Assembly: GCA_017984715.1 (NCBI GenBank)
Contig: JAGNYY010000012.1
Coordinates: 1 to 6,394, forward strand
Direction of reading: 5' to 3'
DNA: 6,394 nt
Origin: Rhodoluna sp.
Lineage (GTDB): Bacteria; Actinomycetota; Actinomycetes; Actinomycetales; Microbacteriaceae
In this document: positions 1 through 5,553 of the stretch, one piece after another
Layout of the letters: each line of letters opens with the position of its first letter
Position numbering within the stretch: the first letter of the stretch is position 1
The notes under the pieces: model-generated
What the model was told of the DNA's origin: nothing
The model's database searches: none
What the model saw: the letters and a program-made list of their open reading frames with translations, nothing else
Program-made: the position numbers and the translations under genes

Positions 1-63
1 GCTATGGCTTTGTCTTCATTCTTCACGCTTCAATCAAACACAACGAAACAGCGATTTACTAGC

Positions 64-75
64 AAGGCGCGCCTT
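64..75. repeat. Perfect 12-bp palindrome AAGGCGCGCCTT
   Basis: The sequence is exactly self-complementary over 12 bases and does not extend further (C at 63, A at 76). It has no loop and no following T-run, so it is not a terminator. It lies where the -35 box and spacer would be if 87-92 is the thrS -10, so an operator role is possible but unproven. Confidence 0.5.
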
Positions 76-86
76 AGTTGAATCGT

Positions 87-92
87 TAGGAT
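87..92 (+). promoter_or_regulatory. Candidate -10 element of thrS (TAGGAT)
   Basis: TAGGAT fits the actinobacterial TANNNT -10 pattern. A start site about 7 nt downstream (near 99) would give a leader of roughly 24 nt carrying the GGAG at 114-117. No TTGACA-like -35 sits at normal spacing; TTGAAT at 78-83 is too close. The call rests on position and hexamer only. Confidence 0.3.
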
Positions 93-113
93 GGGATAGT
101 TCAGCAAGCTATT

Positions 114-117
114 GGAG
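114..117 (+). promoter_or_regulatory. Shine-Dalgarno of thrS (GGAG), decides the start
   Basis: GGAG ends 5 nt before the GTG at 123, a normal spacing. The in-frame GTG at 117 overlaps the last base of this motif, so it could not use it. This favours translation from 123. Confidence 0.65.
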
Positions 118-122
118 TGCAT

Positions 123-2123
123 GTGTCAGTCATCAAGGTAACCGTAGACGGAGCCGCTCGTGAACTCGAGACCGGTTCAGATGGTTTCGGTCTTTTCACC
201 GATAAGACGATTGTCGCGCAGCGCGTCAACGGAGAACTTCGCGACCTCGCTCACAAACTTCAAAACGGTGATGTTTCAGAGGGTGTCTCCATCTCGTCAC
301 CCGACGGATTGAACATTCTTCGACACTCAGCTGCCCACGTTCTTGCGCAAGCTGTCCAAACCATAAACCCAGAAGCAAAACTGGGCATTGGCCCACCAAT
401 CACCGACGGTTTCTACTACGACTTCGACGTCGAAACTCCGTTCGCGCCAGAAGACCTCAAGGCACTAGAAAAGGCGATGGATCGCATCATTCGCCAGGGT
501 CAGCGATTCATTCGTCGCGTTACCACCGATGGCGATGCGACCGTCGAGCTTTCTAACGAACCATACAAGATCGAATTGATCGGGCTAAAGGGCAGCGACG
601 CTGTAGGCGAGGGCTCGGCCGAAGTCGGCACTGGTGAATTGACCATCTACGACAACGTGGACCCTCAGACTGGCAACGTGGTCTGGAAGGACCTTTGTCG
701 CGGCCCACACCTGCCAAACACACGCATGATCGGAAACGGCTATGCGTTGACTCGTTCTGCTGCCGCTTACTGGCGTGGCAATGAGAACAACAAGCAGCTG
801 CAGCGCATTTACGGAACCGCTTGGCCAACCAAGGATGAACTACGCGCTCACCAGGAACGCTTGGAGGAAGCGGCTCGCCGTGACCACCGCCGCCTAGGCG
901 CGGAGCTCGATCTATTCTCTTTCCCAGACGAAATCGGTTCAGGCCTCGCAGTCTTCCACCCCAAGGGCGGCATCATGCGTCGCGTTATGGAGGATTACAG
1001 CCGCAAGCGTCACGAAGAATCTGGCTACGAATTCGTTTATTCGCCACACATCACAAAGTCGAACCTGTTTGAACAGTCGGGCCACCTAGCTTGGTATGCC
1101 GACGGAATGTTCCCGCCGATGGTGATGGATGAGGAAGTCGACGAGAACGGTGTTGTTCGCAAGCAGGGGCAGAACTACTACCTCAAGCCGATGAACTGCC
1201 CATTCCACATCTTGATTTTTAAGTCACAGGCACGCAGCTACCGCGACCTTCCGCTTCGCATGTTTGAGTTCGGCTCGGTATACCGCTACGAGAAGTCGGG
1301 TGTGCTGCACGGCCTGACTCGCGTTCGAGGTATGACCCAAGACGACGCGCACCTATTCGTGACTCCTGAAAACATGGAAGAAGAGCTAACCAAGGTGCTG
1401 GGCTTCGTGCTTGGTCTTCTTCGCGATTATGGTCTGGACGACTTCTACCTAGAGCTGTCTACCAAGGAAGAGGGCAATCCTAAGTTCGTTGGTGACCCAG
1501 CGATTTGGGAGACTGCGACTGCAACGCTTCAGAAGGTTGCCGCTGCATCTGGTCTAGAACTGGTTCCTGACCCGGGAGGCGCTGCGTTCTACGGACCAAA
1601 GATTTCGGTGCAGGCTCGCGACGCGATCGGCCGGACCTGGCAAATGTCGACCATTCAGCTCGACTTCAATCTTCCGGAGCGTTTCGACCTGGAATACACC
1701 GCACCCGATGGCACTAAGCAGCGTCCGGTGATGATTCACCGCGCGCTGTTCGGATCCATCGAACGCTTCTTTGGCGTCTTAACCGAGCACTACGCCGGCC
1801 ACTTCCCGCCATGGCTCGCACCTGTTCAGGTTGTCGGGGTCCCGATTGCTGAAGCATTCTCGGGATATCTGCACGACATTGCCGATCGCCTAAAGGCGCA
1901 CGGCGTTCGCGTCACAATCGACGATTCTGATGACCGCATGCAGAAGAAGATTAGAAACCACACGATGGCCAAGGTTCCGTTCATTCTTCTGGCTGGCGGC
2001 GAGGACGAGGCTGCTGGAGCAGTCAGCTTCCGTTTCCGCGATGGTCACCAAGAGAACGGCATCCCGGTTGATGAGGCCGTGGCTCGTATTTTGAAGGCAA
2101 TCGAAGACAAGGTGCAGGTTTAG
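123..2123 (+). CDS. thrS: Threonine--tRNA ligase (ThrRS)
   Basis: This cytosolic class II synthetase activates threonine with ATP and charges tRNA-Thr; its N-terminal editing domain removes mis-attached serine. Numbered from GTG 123 (666 residues), a TGS domain spans about 1-62. The editing domain follows, with H68-x3-H72 and C192/H196 matching the HxxxH and CxxxH set of bacterial ThrRS. The catalytic core (about 265-565) has the zinc ligands C359 (in PMNCPFH), H410 (in DDAHLF) and H539 (in MIHRA), the motif 2 arginine R388 and the motif 3 arginine R548. The C-terminal anticodon-binding domain starts near 566. Length is usual for actinobacteria, slightly above the E. coli enzyme's 642. An in-frame GTG at 117 would add two residues, but the GGAG at 114-117 favours 123. 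The stop lies 2 nt before the HIT gene, so the two are almost certainly co-transcribed. Identification is secure; only the exact start is uncertain. Confidence 0.98.
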   Translation: MSVIKVTVDGAARELETGSDGFGLFTDKTIVAQRVNGELRDLAHKLQNGDVSEGVSISSPDGLNILRHSAAHVLAQAVQTINPEAKLGIGPPITDGFYYDFDVETPFAPEDLKALEKAMDRIIRQGQRFIRRVTTDGDATVELSNEPYKIELIGLKGSDAVGEGSAEVGTGELTIYDNVDPQTGNVVWKDLCRGPHLPNTRMIGNGYALTRSAAAYWRGNENNKQLQRIYGTAWPTKDELRAHQERLEEAARRDHRRLGAELDLFSFPDEIGSGLAVFHPKGGIMRRVMEDYSRKRHEESGYEFVYSPHITKSNLFEQSGHLAWYADGMFPPMVMDEEVDENGVVRKQGQNYYLKPMNCPFHILIFKSQARSYRDLPLRMFEFGSVYRYEKSGVLHGLTRVRGMTQDDAHLFVTPENMEEELTKVLGFVLGLLRDYGLDDFYLELSTKEEGNPKFVGDPAIWETATATLQKVAAASGLELVPDPGGAAFYGPKISVQARDAIGRTWQMSTIQLDFNLPERFDLEYTAPDGTKQRPVMIHRALFGSIERFFGVLTEHYAGHFPPWLAPVQVVGVPIAEAFSGYLHDIADRLKAHGVRVTIDDSDDRMQKKIRNHTMAKVPFILLAGGEDEAAGAVSFRFRDGHQENGIPVDEAVARILKAIEDKVQV

Positions 2124-2125
2124 TC

Positions 2126-2668
2126 GTGTCCGATCCGCGGATGGAGTTCTCGAGTGAACTGCCTGGAGTCCCGAACTCCTTTCAGCACCTTTGGACCCCA
2201 CACCGCATGGTTTACATTCAGCATGGGCAACAGCCACCAGAGCACGAATGCCCATTTTGTCTGGCCACCAATAAACCGGACGAAGAGTCTTTGATTGTTT
2301 ATCGAGGCGTCCATGCATATGCCTTGCTGAATCTCTTTCCATACAACTCGGGTCACATGTTGGTTTGCCCGTACCGCCACATCTCAACCTATGACCAGGC
2401 GACCCCGGAAGAGATTGCAGAAATCGGTTCGATTACGCAGCAGGCGATGCGCGTTCTAAGACATGTTTCTAAGGCCCAGGGTTTCAACATTGGAATGAAT
2501 CAAGGCGAATTGGCTGGAGCGGGAATCGCAGGTCACTTGCACCAACACATCGTTCCAAGATGGCTGCACGACGCAAACTTCTTCCCAATAATTGCAGAGA
2601 CCAAGGCTCTGCCAAGGCTGCTAGGAGAAGTTCGTAACGATATCGCGAACGCCTGGAACAGCGTTTAG
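2126..2668 (+). CDS. HIT-family hydrolase/phosphorylase, probable Ap4A phosphorylase
   Basis: This 180-residue protein belongs to the histidine triad superfamily of nucleotide phosphorylases, hydrolases and transferases. The triad H137-L-H139-Q-H141 followed by IVPRW is clear; the central histidine is the expected nucleophile. A C42-P-F-C45 pair, with H77 and H85 further on, could bind a metal as in the GalT-like branch, but this is inferred. The triad and the position directly after thrS match the mycobacterial Rv2613c type, which splits Ap4A with phosphate into ATP and ADP. Synthetases form Ap4A as a side product, so the pairing makes sense. The GTG start lies 2 nt after the thrS stop, with a modest CAGG at 2115-2118; an in-frame ATG at 2141 is possible. 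The stop codon TAG (2666-2668) also forms the first half of the candidate pdxS -10. The family is certain; phosphorylase rather than hydrolase is inferred from context. Confidence 0.93.
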   Translation: MSDPRMEFSSELPGVPNSFQHLWTPHRMVYIQHGQQPPEHECPFCLATNKPDEESLIVYRGVHAYALLNLFPYNSGHMLVCPYRHISTYDQATPEEIAEIGSITQQAMRVLRHVSKAQGFNIGMNQGELAGAGIAGHLHQHIVPRWLHDANFFPIIAETKALPRLLGEVRNDIANAWNSV

Positions 2669-2671
2669 ACT
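2666..2671 (+). promoter_or_regulatory. Candidate leaderless promoter -10 of pdxS (TAGACT)
   Basis: TAGACT ends 6 nt before the pdxS ATG at 2678, so a transcript starting 7 nt downstream of the hexamer would begin on the A of the start codon. This is the usual arrangement of leaderless actinobacterial genes. No SD lies at a useful distance; the nearest purine run, GGAA at 2655-2658, is 19 nt away. No clear -35 is seen. The 9-mer TTTAGACTT (2664-2672) recurs exactly at 4175-4183 in front of yebC. Confidence 0.5.
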
Positions 2672-2677
2672 TTATGC

Positions 2678-3583
2678 ATGACCAACTCATCAATTCCTAC
2701 TTCAACCACCGGAACCCCTCTTGTTAAGCGCGGCTTGGCAGAGATGATGAAGGGTGGCGTCATCATGGACGTCATCAACGTCGAGCAGGCGAAGATTGCC
2801 GAAGACGCCGGTGCAGTAGCAGTGATGGCGCTTGAGCGCGTACCTGCAGACATCCGTGCACAGGGTGGCGTGTCACGTATGAGCGACCCAGACATGATCG
2901 ACCAGATCATCAACGCCGTTTCGATTCCGGTCATGGCCAAGGCACGCATCGGTCATTTCGTTGAGGCGCAGATTCTTGAATCACTGGGCGTCGATTACAT
3001 CGACGAGTCAGAGGTTTTGAGCCCGGCAGACTACGTCCACCACATCAACAAGTGGAACTTCAAGGTTCCTTTCGTTTGTGGCGCGACCAACCTGGGCGAG
3101 GCGCTTCGCCGCATCACCGAGGGTGCAGCGATGATTCGCTCAAAGGGCGAAGCCGGCACCGGAGATGTTTCAGAAGCAATGAAGCACATCCGCACCATTT
3201 CAGGTCAGATTCGCGACCTTTCTGCGAAGACCGAGGATGAACTATTCGTGGCCGCGAAGGAACTACAGGCTCCATTCGAGCTGGTGCGCGAAATCGCAAC
3301 CACGGGCAAGCTTCCGGTAACCCTATTCGTGGCAGGTGGAGTGGCAACTCCGGCTGACGCTGCGTTGATGATGCAGCTTGGCGCAGACGGCGTCTTCGTC
3401 GGTTCAGGAATCTTCAAGTCTGGTGACCCAGTTGCACGCGCGAAGGCAATCGTGAAAGCGACCACCTTCTATAACGACCCAGCGGTGCTAGCCGAGGTTA
3501 GCCGTGGCTTGGGCGAAGCAATGGTTGGTATCAACGTTGCCGATCTTCCAGCACCTCACCGTCTAGCCGAGCGCGGCTGGTAG
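2678..3583 (+). CDS. pdxS: Pyridoxal 5'-phosphate synthase, PdxS subunit
   Basis: PdxS is the (beta/alpha)8-barrel synthase subunit of the DXP-independent vitamin B6 pathway. It builds PLP from ribose 5-phosphate, glyceraldehyde 3-phosphate and ammonia supplied by PdxT, normally as a 12+12 cytosolic complex. The 301-residue product is near family length, with a short Ser/Thr-rich N-terminal extension. Key residues are D31 (GGVIMDV), K88 (VMAKARIGH), which forms the sugar imine, and K156 ([11 protein letters not shown]), the second swinging lysine. They correspond to D24, K81 and K149 of the B. subtilis protein with a constant offset of 7. The phosphate-binding glycines are present ([16 protein letters not shown]). 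The ATG at 2678 lies 9 nt after the HIT stop, with no SD and a TAGACT hexamer at leaderless spacing. No divergent MocR-type pdxR gene, the usual regulator in corynebacteria, is adjacent. pdxT follows after 1 nt. Confidence 0.98.
   Translation: MTNSSIPTSTTGTPLVKRGLAEMMKGGVIMDVINVEQAKIAEDAGAVAVMALERVPADIRAQGGVSRMSDPDMIDQIINAVSIPVMAKARIGHFVEAQILESLGVDYIDESEVLSPADYVHHINKWNFKVPFVCGATNLGEALRRITEGAAMIRSKGEAGTGDVSEAMKHIRTISGQIRDLSAKTEDELFVAAKELQAPFELVREIATTGKLPVTLFVAGGVATPADAALMMQLGADGVFVGSGIFKSGDPVARAKAIVKATTFYNDPAVLAEVSRGLGEAMVGINVADLPAPHRLAERGW
3563..3580 (+). other. Potential RNA hairpin at the pdxS/pdxT junction
   Basis: Bases 3563-3569 can pair with 3574-3580 (7 pairs, one of them G-U) around the 4-nt loop AGCG. 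It ends just before the pdxS stop and 4 nt upstream of the pdxT TTG, covering the place an SD would occupy. It also encodes the usual C-terminal residues of actinobacterial PdxS (LAERGW), so the pairing may be incidental. No T-run follows, so it is not a terminator. Confidence 0.25.
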
Positions 3584-3584
3584 T

Positions 3585-4169
3585 TTGTCACCAACTATTG
3601 GCGTCCTTGCACTTCAGGGCGACTTTAGAGAGCATCGTCAGACACTGGCAGCTATCGGAGTAGACAGCGTCGAGGTTCGAACGTTAGCGGATCTGTCAAA
3701 GTCTGATGGGCTCATAATTCCCGGTGGCGAGTCGACCGTGATGCAAAAACTTGCCGTGGCTTACGATTTGTTCGAACCCATCAAAGACGCCCTGAAAGCC
3801 GGCTTGCCAGCCTTTGGCACTTGCGCAGGGCTAATCATGCTGGCCGATGAAATTATCGATGGCATCCCGGGACAATCCGGTTTCGGCGGCCTGGATGTGA
3901 GCGTCAGGCGAAACGCATTCGGCAACCAACTCGACTCGTTTGAAGTGGATCTTGCCTTCGGTGGCGTTACTGGGCCTGCAGTACACGCAGCCTTCATCCG
4001 GGCGCCAATCGTGGAACGTGTAGGGGAGAACGTCGAAGTTCTCTCGAAACTTGCCGATGGTCGCGTCGTAGGAGTTCGCCAAGGCAACTTGATGGGCATT
4101 TCCTTCCACCCCGAAGTTACCGGCGAAACTCGCATCCACGAACTATTCGTGTCGATGGTTCAGGGCTAG
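3585..4169 (+). CDS. pdxT: Pyridoxal 5'-phosphate synthase, glutaminase subunit PdxT
   Basis: PdxT is the class I glutamine amidotransferase that hydrolyses glutamine and channels ammonia to PdxS. The 194-residue product has the typical start with GVLALQGDFREH, the oxyanion/glutamine-binding GGES at 48-51, the nucleophile C80 in the elbow GTCAGL, and the H175/E177 pair in FHPEVT that completes the catalytic triad. Length is as expected for the family. The start is a TTG at 3585, one nucleotide after the pdxS stop. The codons just upstream (GCT, GGT, AGT) give no alternative start, and the conserved N-terminus begins here. With a rare start codon, no good SD and a possible hairpin directly upstream, translation probably depends on ribosomes finishing pdxS. 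That would tie PdxT output to PdxS, fitting their 1:1 complex; this coupling is inferred. Confidence 0.98.
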   Translation: MSPTIGVLALQGDFREHRQTLAAIGVDSVEVRTLADLSKSDGLIIPGGESTVMQKLAVAYDLFEPIKDALKAGLPAFGTCAGLIMLADEIIDGIPGQSGFGGLDVSVRRNAFGNQLDSFEVDLAFGGVTGPAVHAAFIRAPIVERVGENVEVLSKLADGRVVGVRQGNLMGISFHPEVTGETRIHELFVSMVQG

Positions 4170-4176
4170 CCTCCTT

Positions 4177-4182
4177 TAGACT
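4177..4182 (+). promoter_or_regulatory. Candidate -10 element of yebC-ruvC (TAGACT)
   Basis: TAGACT lies in the 46-nt gap after pdxT, inside a 9-mer (TTTAGACTT, 4175-4183) identical to the one before pdxS. A start about 7 nt downstream (near 4189) would leave a leader of about 27 nt with the SD at 4207-4211. No clear -35 is visible at 16-18 nt upstream. Confidence 0.45.
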
Positions 4183-4206
4183 TATTCGAATCCAAGATTC
4201 TTAAGT

Positions 4207-4211
4207 AGGAG
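4207..4211 (+). promoter_or_regulatory. Shine-Dalgarno of yebC (AGGAG)
   Basis: AGGAG ends 4 nt before the ATG at 4216. It is the strongest ribosome binding site in the window and fixes the yebC start. It is complementary to CTCCT at 4171-4175. Confidence 0.8.
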
Positions 4212-4215
4212 CAGT

Positions 4216-4974
4216 ATGTCTGGCCACTCCAAATGGGCAACCACCAAGCACAAGAAGGCTGTACTCGACGGCCGTCGCGCAAAGCTATTCGCGAAGCTAA
4301 TCAAGAACATCGAAGTTGCTTCTCGTCTCGGTGGACCAGACCTAGACGGAAACCCTACGCTTTACGATGCCGTCCAAAAGGGTCGTAAGAGCTCGCTCCC
4401 TAAGGACAACATCGAACGCGCGATCAAGCGCGGTTCGAGCGTTGGTGCCGACGCTGTTGAATACTCGACCATCATGTATGAGGGTTACGGCCCAAACGGC
4501 GTCGCAATCCTGATTGAATGTCTGACCGACAACAAAAACCGTGCAGCTGCAGAAGTTCGCCTTGCCGTTTCGCGTAATGGCGGAACCATGGCTGATCCAG
4601 GCAGCGTCTCATATCAGTTTGCTCGCAAGGGCGTAATCTTGGTTGCCAAGGCCGAGGGCACCGACGAAGACCGCATCCTCGAAGCAGTTCTGGAAGTTGG
4701 CATCGATGACCTTGAAGATCGCGGTGAGCAGTTCGTTTTGACCACTGACCCAAGCGCAATGGTGGCCGTCCGCACCGCGCTTCAGGACGCCGGAATTGAC
4801 TACGAGAGTGCGGATGTCGAGTTCGTCTCTTCGATGCTCGTGCAGACAGACGCCGACACGGCTCGTAAGGTAATCAAGCTGATCGACGCGCTGGAAGACT
4901 CGGATGACGTGCAGAACGTCTATTCGAACTTCGACATGTCGGCCGAGGTTATGGCCGAGCTCGAGAACGACTAA
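4216..4974 (+). CDS. yebC: YebC/TACO1-family protein (translation factor or transcriptional regulator)
   Basis: The 252-residue product begins with the family hallmark [15 protein letters not shown] and continues with a basic N-terminal helical domain (about 1-80; [29 protein letters not shown]). The two-part C-terminal region that forms the rest of the fold carries YEGYGPNG at 88-95 and the conserved [13 protein letters not shown] segment with NGG near 121. Length is standard. Members were long annotated as DNA-binding regulators, including of ruv genes in gamma-proteobacteria. Work on the mitochondrial homologue TACO1 and several bacterial proteins supports a ribosome-associated role in relieving stalling, notably at proline runs. 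The sequence cannot decide between these. It has a strong SD and its own candidate promoter in the 46-nt gap. ruvC starts 2 nt after its stop, the widely seen yebC–ruvC pairing. The C-terminus is strongly acidic. Confidence 0.97.
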   Translation: MSGHSKWATTKHKKAVLDGRRAKLFAKLIKNIEVASRLGGPDLDGNPTLYDAVQKGRKSSLPKDNIERAIKRGSSVGADAVEYSTIMYEGYGPNGVAILIECLTDNKNRAAAEVRLAVSRNGGTMADPGSVSYQFARKGVILVAKAEGTDEDRILEAVLEVGIDDLEDRGEQFVLTTDPSAMVAVRTALQDAGIDYESADVEFVSSMLVQTDADTARKVIKLIDALEDSDDVQNVYSNFDMSAEVMAELEND

Positions 4975-4976
4975 TT

Positions 4977-5531
4977 GTGACAACTCGCATCCTAGGAATC
5001 GACCCTGGTCTAACTAGATGCGGAATTGGGCTTATCGAACTAGGTGCCTCGAGAAGAGTCTCCCTGATTGCTGTCGACACATATCGTTCGGAACCCACCG
5101 AAGATCTCAGTGTTCGCGTTGGCAGGATTGGCCTACAAATCGAAGACTTAATTCAGTCTGAGCAACCGCAAGTGATTGCAATCGAGCGAGTTTTCTCGCA
5201 ACAGAACCTTTCTACTGTGATGGGCACCGCTCAGATTTCGGGTGCAGTTTTGATGCTCGCACACAAACACAAAATTCCCGTCGTAATGTACACACCAACC
5301 CAGGTCAAGGCGGCGGTCACCGGCTCGGGGCGTGCGGCTAAAGAACAGGTTGGTTACATGGTGGCCAAGATTCTGGGGCTCACTGAGATCCCTAAGCCAG
5401 CGGATGCCGCAGACAGCCTTGCAATTGCAATTTGTCACGCCTGGCGTTCGCCAGCTGCAAGCGAATCGACAAACCTCACCAAGGCACAAAAGGCCTGGCT
5501 CGATGCTGAGCGCGCTGCCAAGACTAAATAA
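4977..5531 (+). CDS. ruvC: Crossover junction endodeoxyribonuclease RuvC
   Basis: RuvC is the dimeric, Mg2+-dependent resolvase that cuts Holliday junctions symmetrically after RuvAB branch migration. The 184-residue product has the RNase H-like fold signature: D9 in ILGIDPGLTRCG, E70 in IAIERVF, and D143/D146 in PADAADSLAIAICH. These match D7, E66, D138 and D141 of the E. coli enzyme. F73, three residues after E70, matches the phenylalanine that contacts the junction in E. coli. A polar tail of about 25 residues extends beyond the catalytic core. The GTG at 4977 follows the yebC TAA by 2 nt. No strong SD is present, so translation is probably coupled to yebC. The last codons form the left arm of a 9-bp inverted repeat that continues toward ruvA. 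No actinobacterial LexA box (TCGAAC-N4-GTTCGA) is visible in front of it. Confidence 0.98.
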   Translation: MTTRILGIDPGLTRCGIGLIELGASRRVSLIAVDTYRSEPTEDLSVRVGRIGLQIEDLIQSEQPQVIAIERVFSQQNLSTVMGTAQISGAVLMLAHKHKIPVVMYTPTQVKAAVTGSGRAAKEQVGYMVAKILGLTEIPKPADAADSLAIAICHAWRSPAASESTNLTKAQKAWLDAERAAKTK

Positions 5532-5549
5532 GCCCAAAGGTTAGTCTTG
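5519..5549. repeat. Perfect 9-bp inverted repeat between ruvC and ruvA
   Basis: CAAGACTAA (5519-5527) is exactly complementary to TTAGTCTTG (5541-5549), separated by 13 nt, so arm centres are 22 bp apart. The left arm includes the last ruvC codons and the right arm contains the candidate ruvA -10 TAGTCT. There is no T-run after it, so it is a poor terminator. It could be an operator for a dimeric protein or an RNA hairpin ending 4 nt before the ruvA GTG. The repeat itself is certain; its function is not. Confidence 0.6.
5542..5547 (+). promoter_or_regulatory. Candidate leaderless promoter -10 of ruvAB (TAGTCT)
   Basis: TAGTCT ends 6 nt before the ruvA GTG at 5554, the same geometry as TAGACT before pdxS, placing the expected transcript start on the G of the start codon. 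The nearest SD-like run, AAAGG at 5536-5540, is 13 nt away, too far for normal use. No TTGACA-like -35 is visible. Confidence 0.5.
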
Positions 5550-5553
5550 TTAG

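Larger units (their letters stand above)
1..116. other. 5' region upstream of thrS, no supported gene
   Basis: This short stretch holds no convincing gene. Frame 1 is open from the window edge to a TGA at 79-81 and contains an ATG at 4, but the predicted peptide is short, has no recognisable motif and has no room for a ribosome binding site inside the window. Frame 2 is open to 161-163 but runs into thrS and looks like random sequence. The region holds a perfect 12-base palindrome (64-75) and a possible -10 hexamer (87-92), so it is best read as the thrS promoter and leader. I see no T-box or other recognisable riboswitch, although the upstream part is cut off. Confidence 0.5.
4171..4211 (+). 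promoter_or_regulatory. Nested inverted repeats that could mask the yebC ribosome site
   Basis: Three complementary pairs are nested in the pdxT–yebC gap: CTCCT 4171-4175 with AGGAG 4207-4211, CTTA 4181-4184 with TAAG 4202-4205, and GAATC 4188-4192 with GATTC 4196-4200 around the loop CAA. The outer arm lies in CCTCCTTT (4170-4177), identical to the anti-SD tail of 16S rRNA, and the inner partner is the yebC SD. In RNA read through from pdxT the SD could be sequestered; a transcript starting near 4189 would lack the outer arms. The pairings are seen in the sequence; function is inferred. The individual stems are short. Confidence 0.35.

Noticed and set aside
4..81. Short open frame with ATG at 4, or the tail of an upstream gene
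   Set aside because: Twenty-five codons with no motif and no visible ribosome site; the evidence is too thin to call a gene at the window edge.
117..119. GTG at 117 as the thrS start
   Set aside because: It overlaps the GGAG ribosome site; the in-frame GTG at 123 has correct spacing. The difference is only two residues.
2..163. Frame 2 open from the left edge into thrS
   Set aside because: It would overlap the thrS start by about 40 nt in another frame, and its translation does not look like a protein C-terminus.
1890..2387. Minus-strand open frame of 165 codons across the thrS end and HIT start
   Set aside because: It lies entirely opposite two well-supported genes, its translation has no recognisable motif and is odd in composition (many Cys, Arg, Ser), so it is a shadow of the coding strand.
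2648..2671. AACGC…GCGTT hairpin before pdxS as an intrinsic terminator
   Set aside because: The stem is only 5 bp with an 8-nt loop, and the following TTTAGACTTTAT is not a clean T-run; the -10 interpretation fits better.
4164..4171. GGCTAGCC palindrome at the pdxT stop
   Set aside because: Eight-base palindromes with no loop are expected by chance in 6 kb, and this one is mostly the coding end of pdxT.
4186..4201. TCGAAT-CCAA-GATTCT as a LexA/SOS box before yebC-ruvC
   Set aside because: The left half matches the actinobacterial box TCGAAC in 5 of 6 positions, but the right half matches GTTCGA in only 2 of 6. It is better explained as the small GAATC/GATTC stem.
4609..4983. Minus-strand open frame of 124 codons opposite yebC
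   Set aside because: It is antisense to a conserved gene, has no family resemblance and no separate promoter or SD seen; the same holds for antisense frames at 553-828, 2665-2949, 3761-4135, 5148-5537 and 5628-5924.
5519..5553. ruvC–ruvA inverted repeat as a terminator
   Set aside because: A 9-bp AT-rich stem with a 13-nt loop and no T-run after it is a poor terminator, and the ruvA start follows only 4 nt later.
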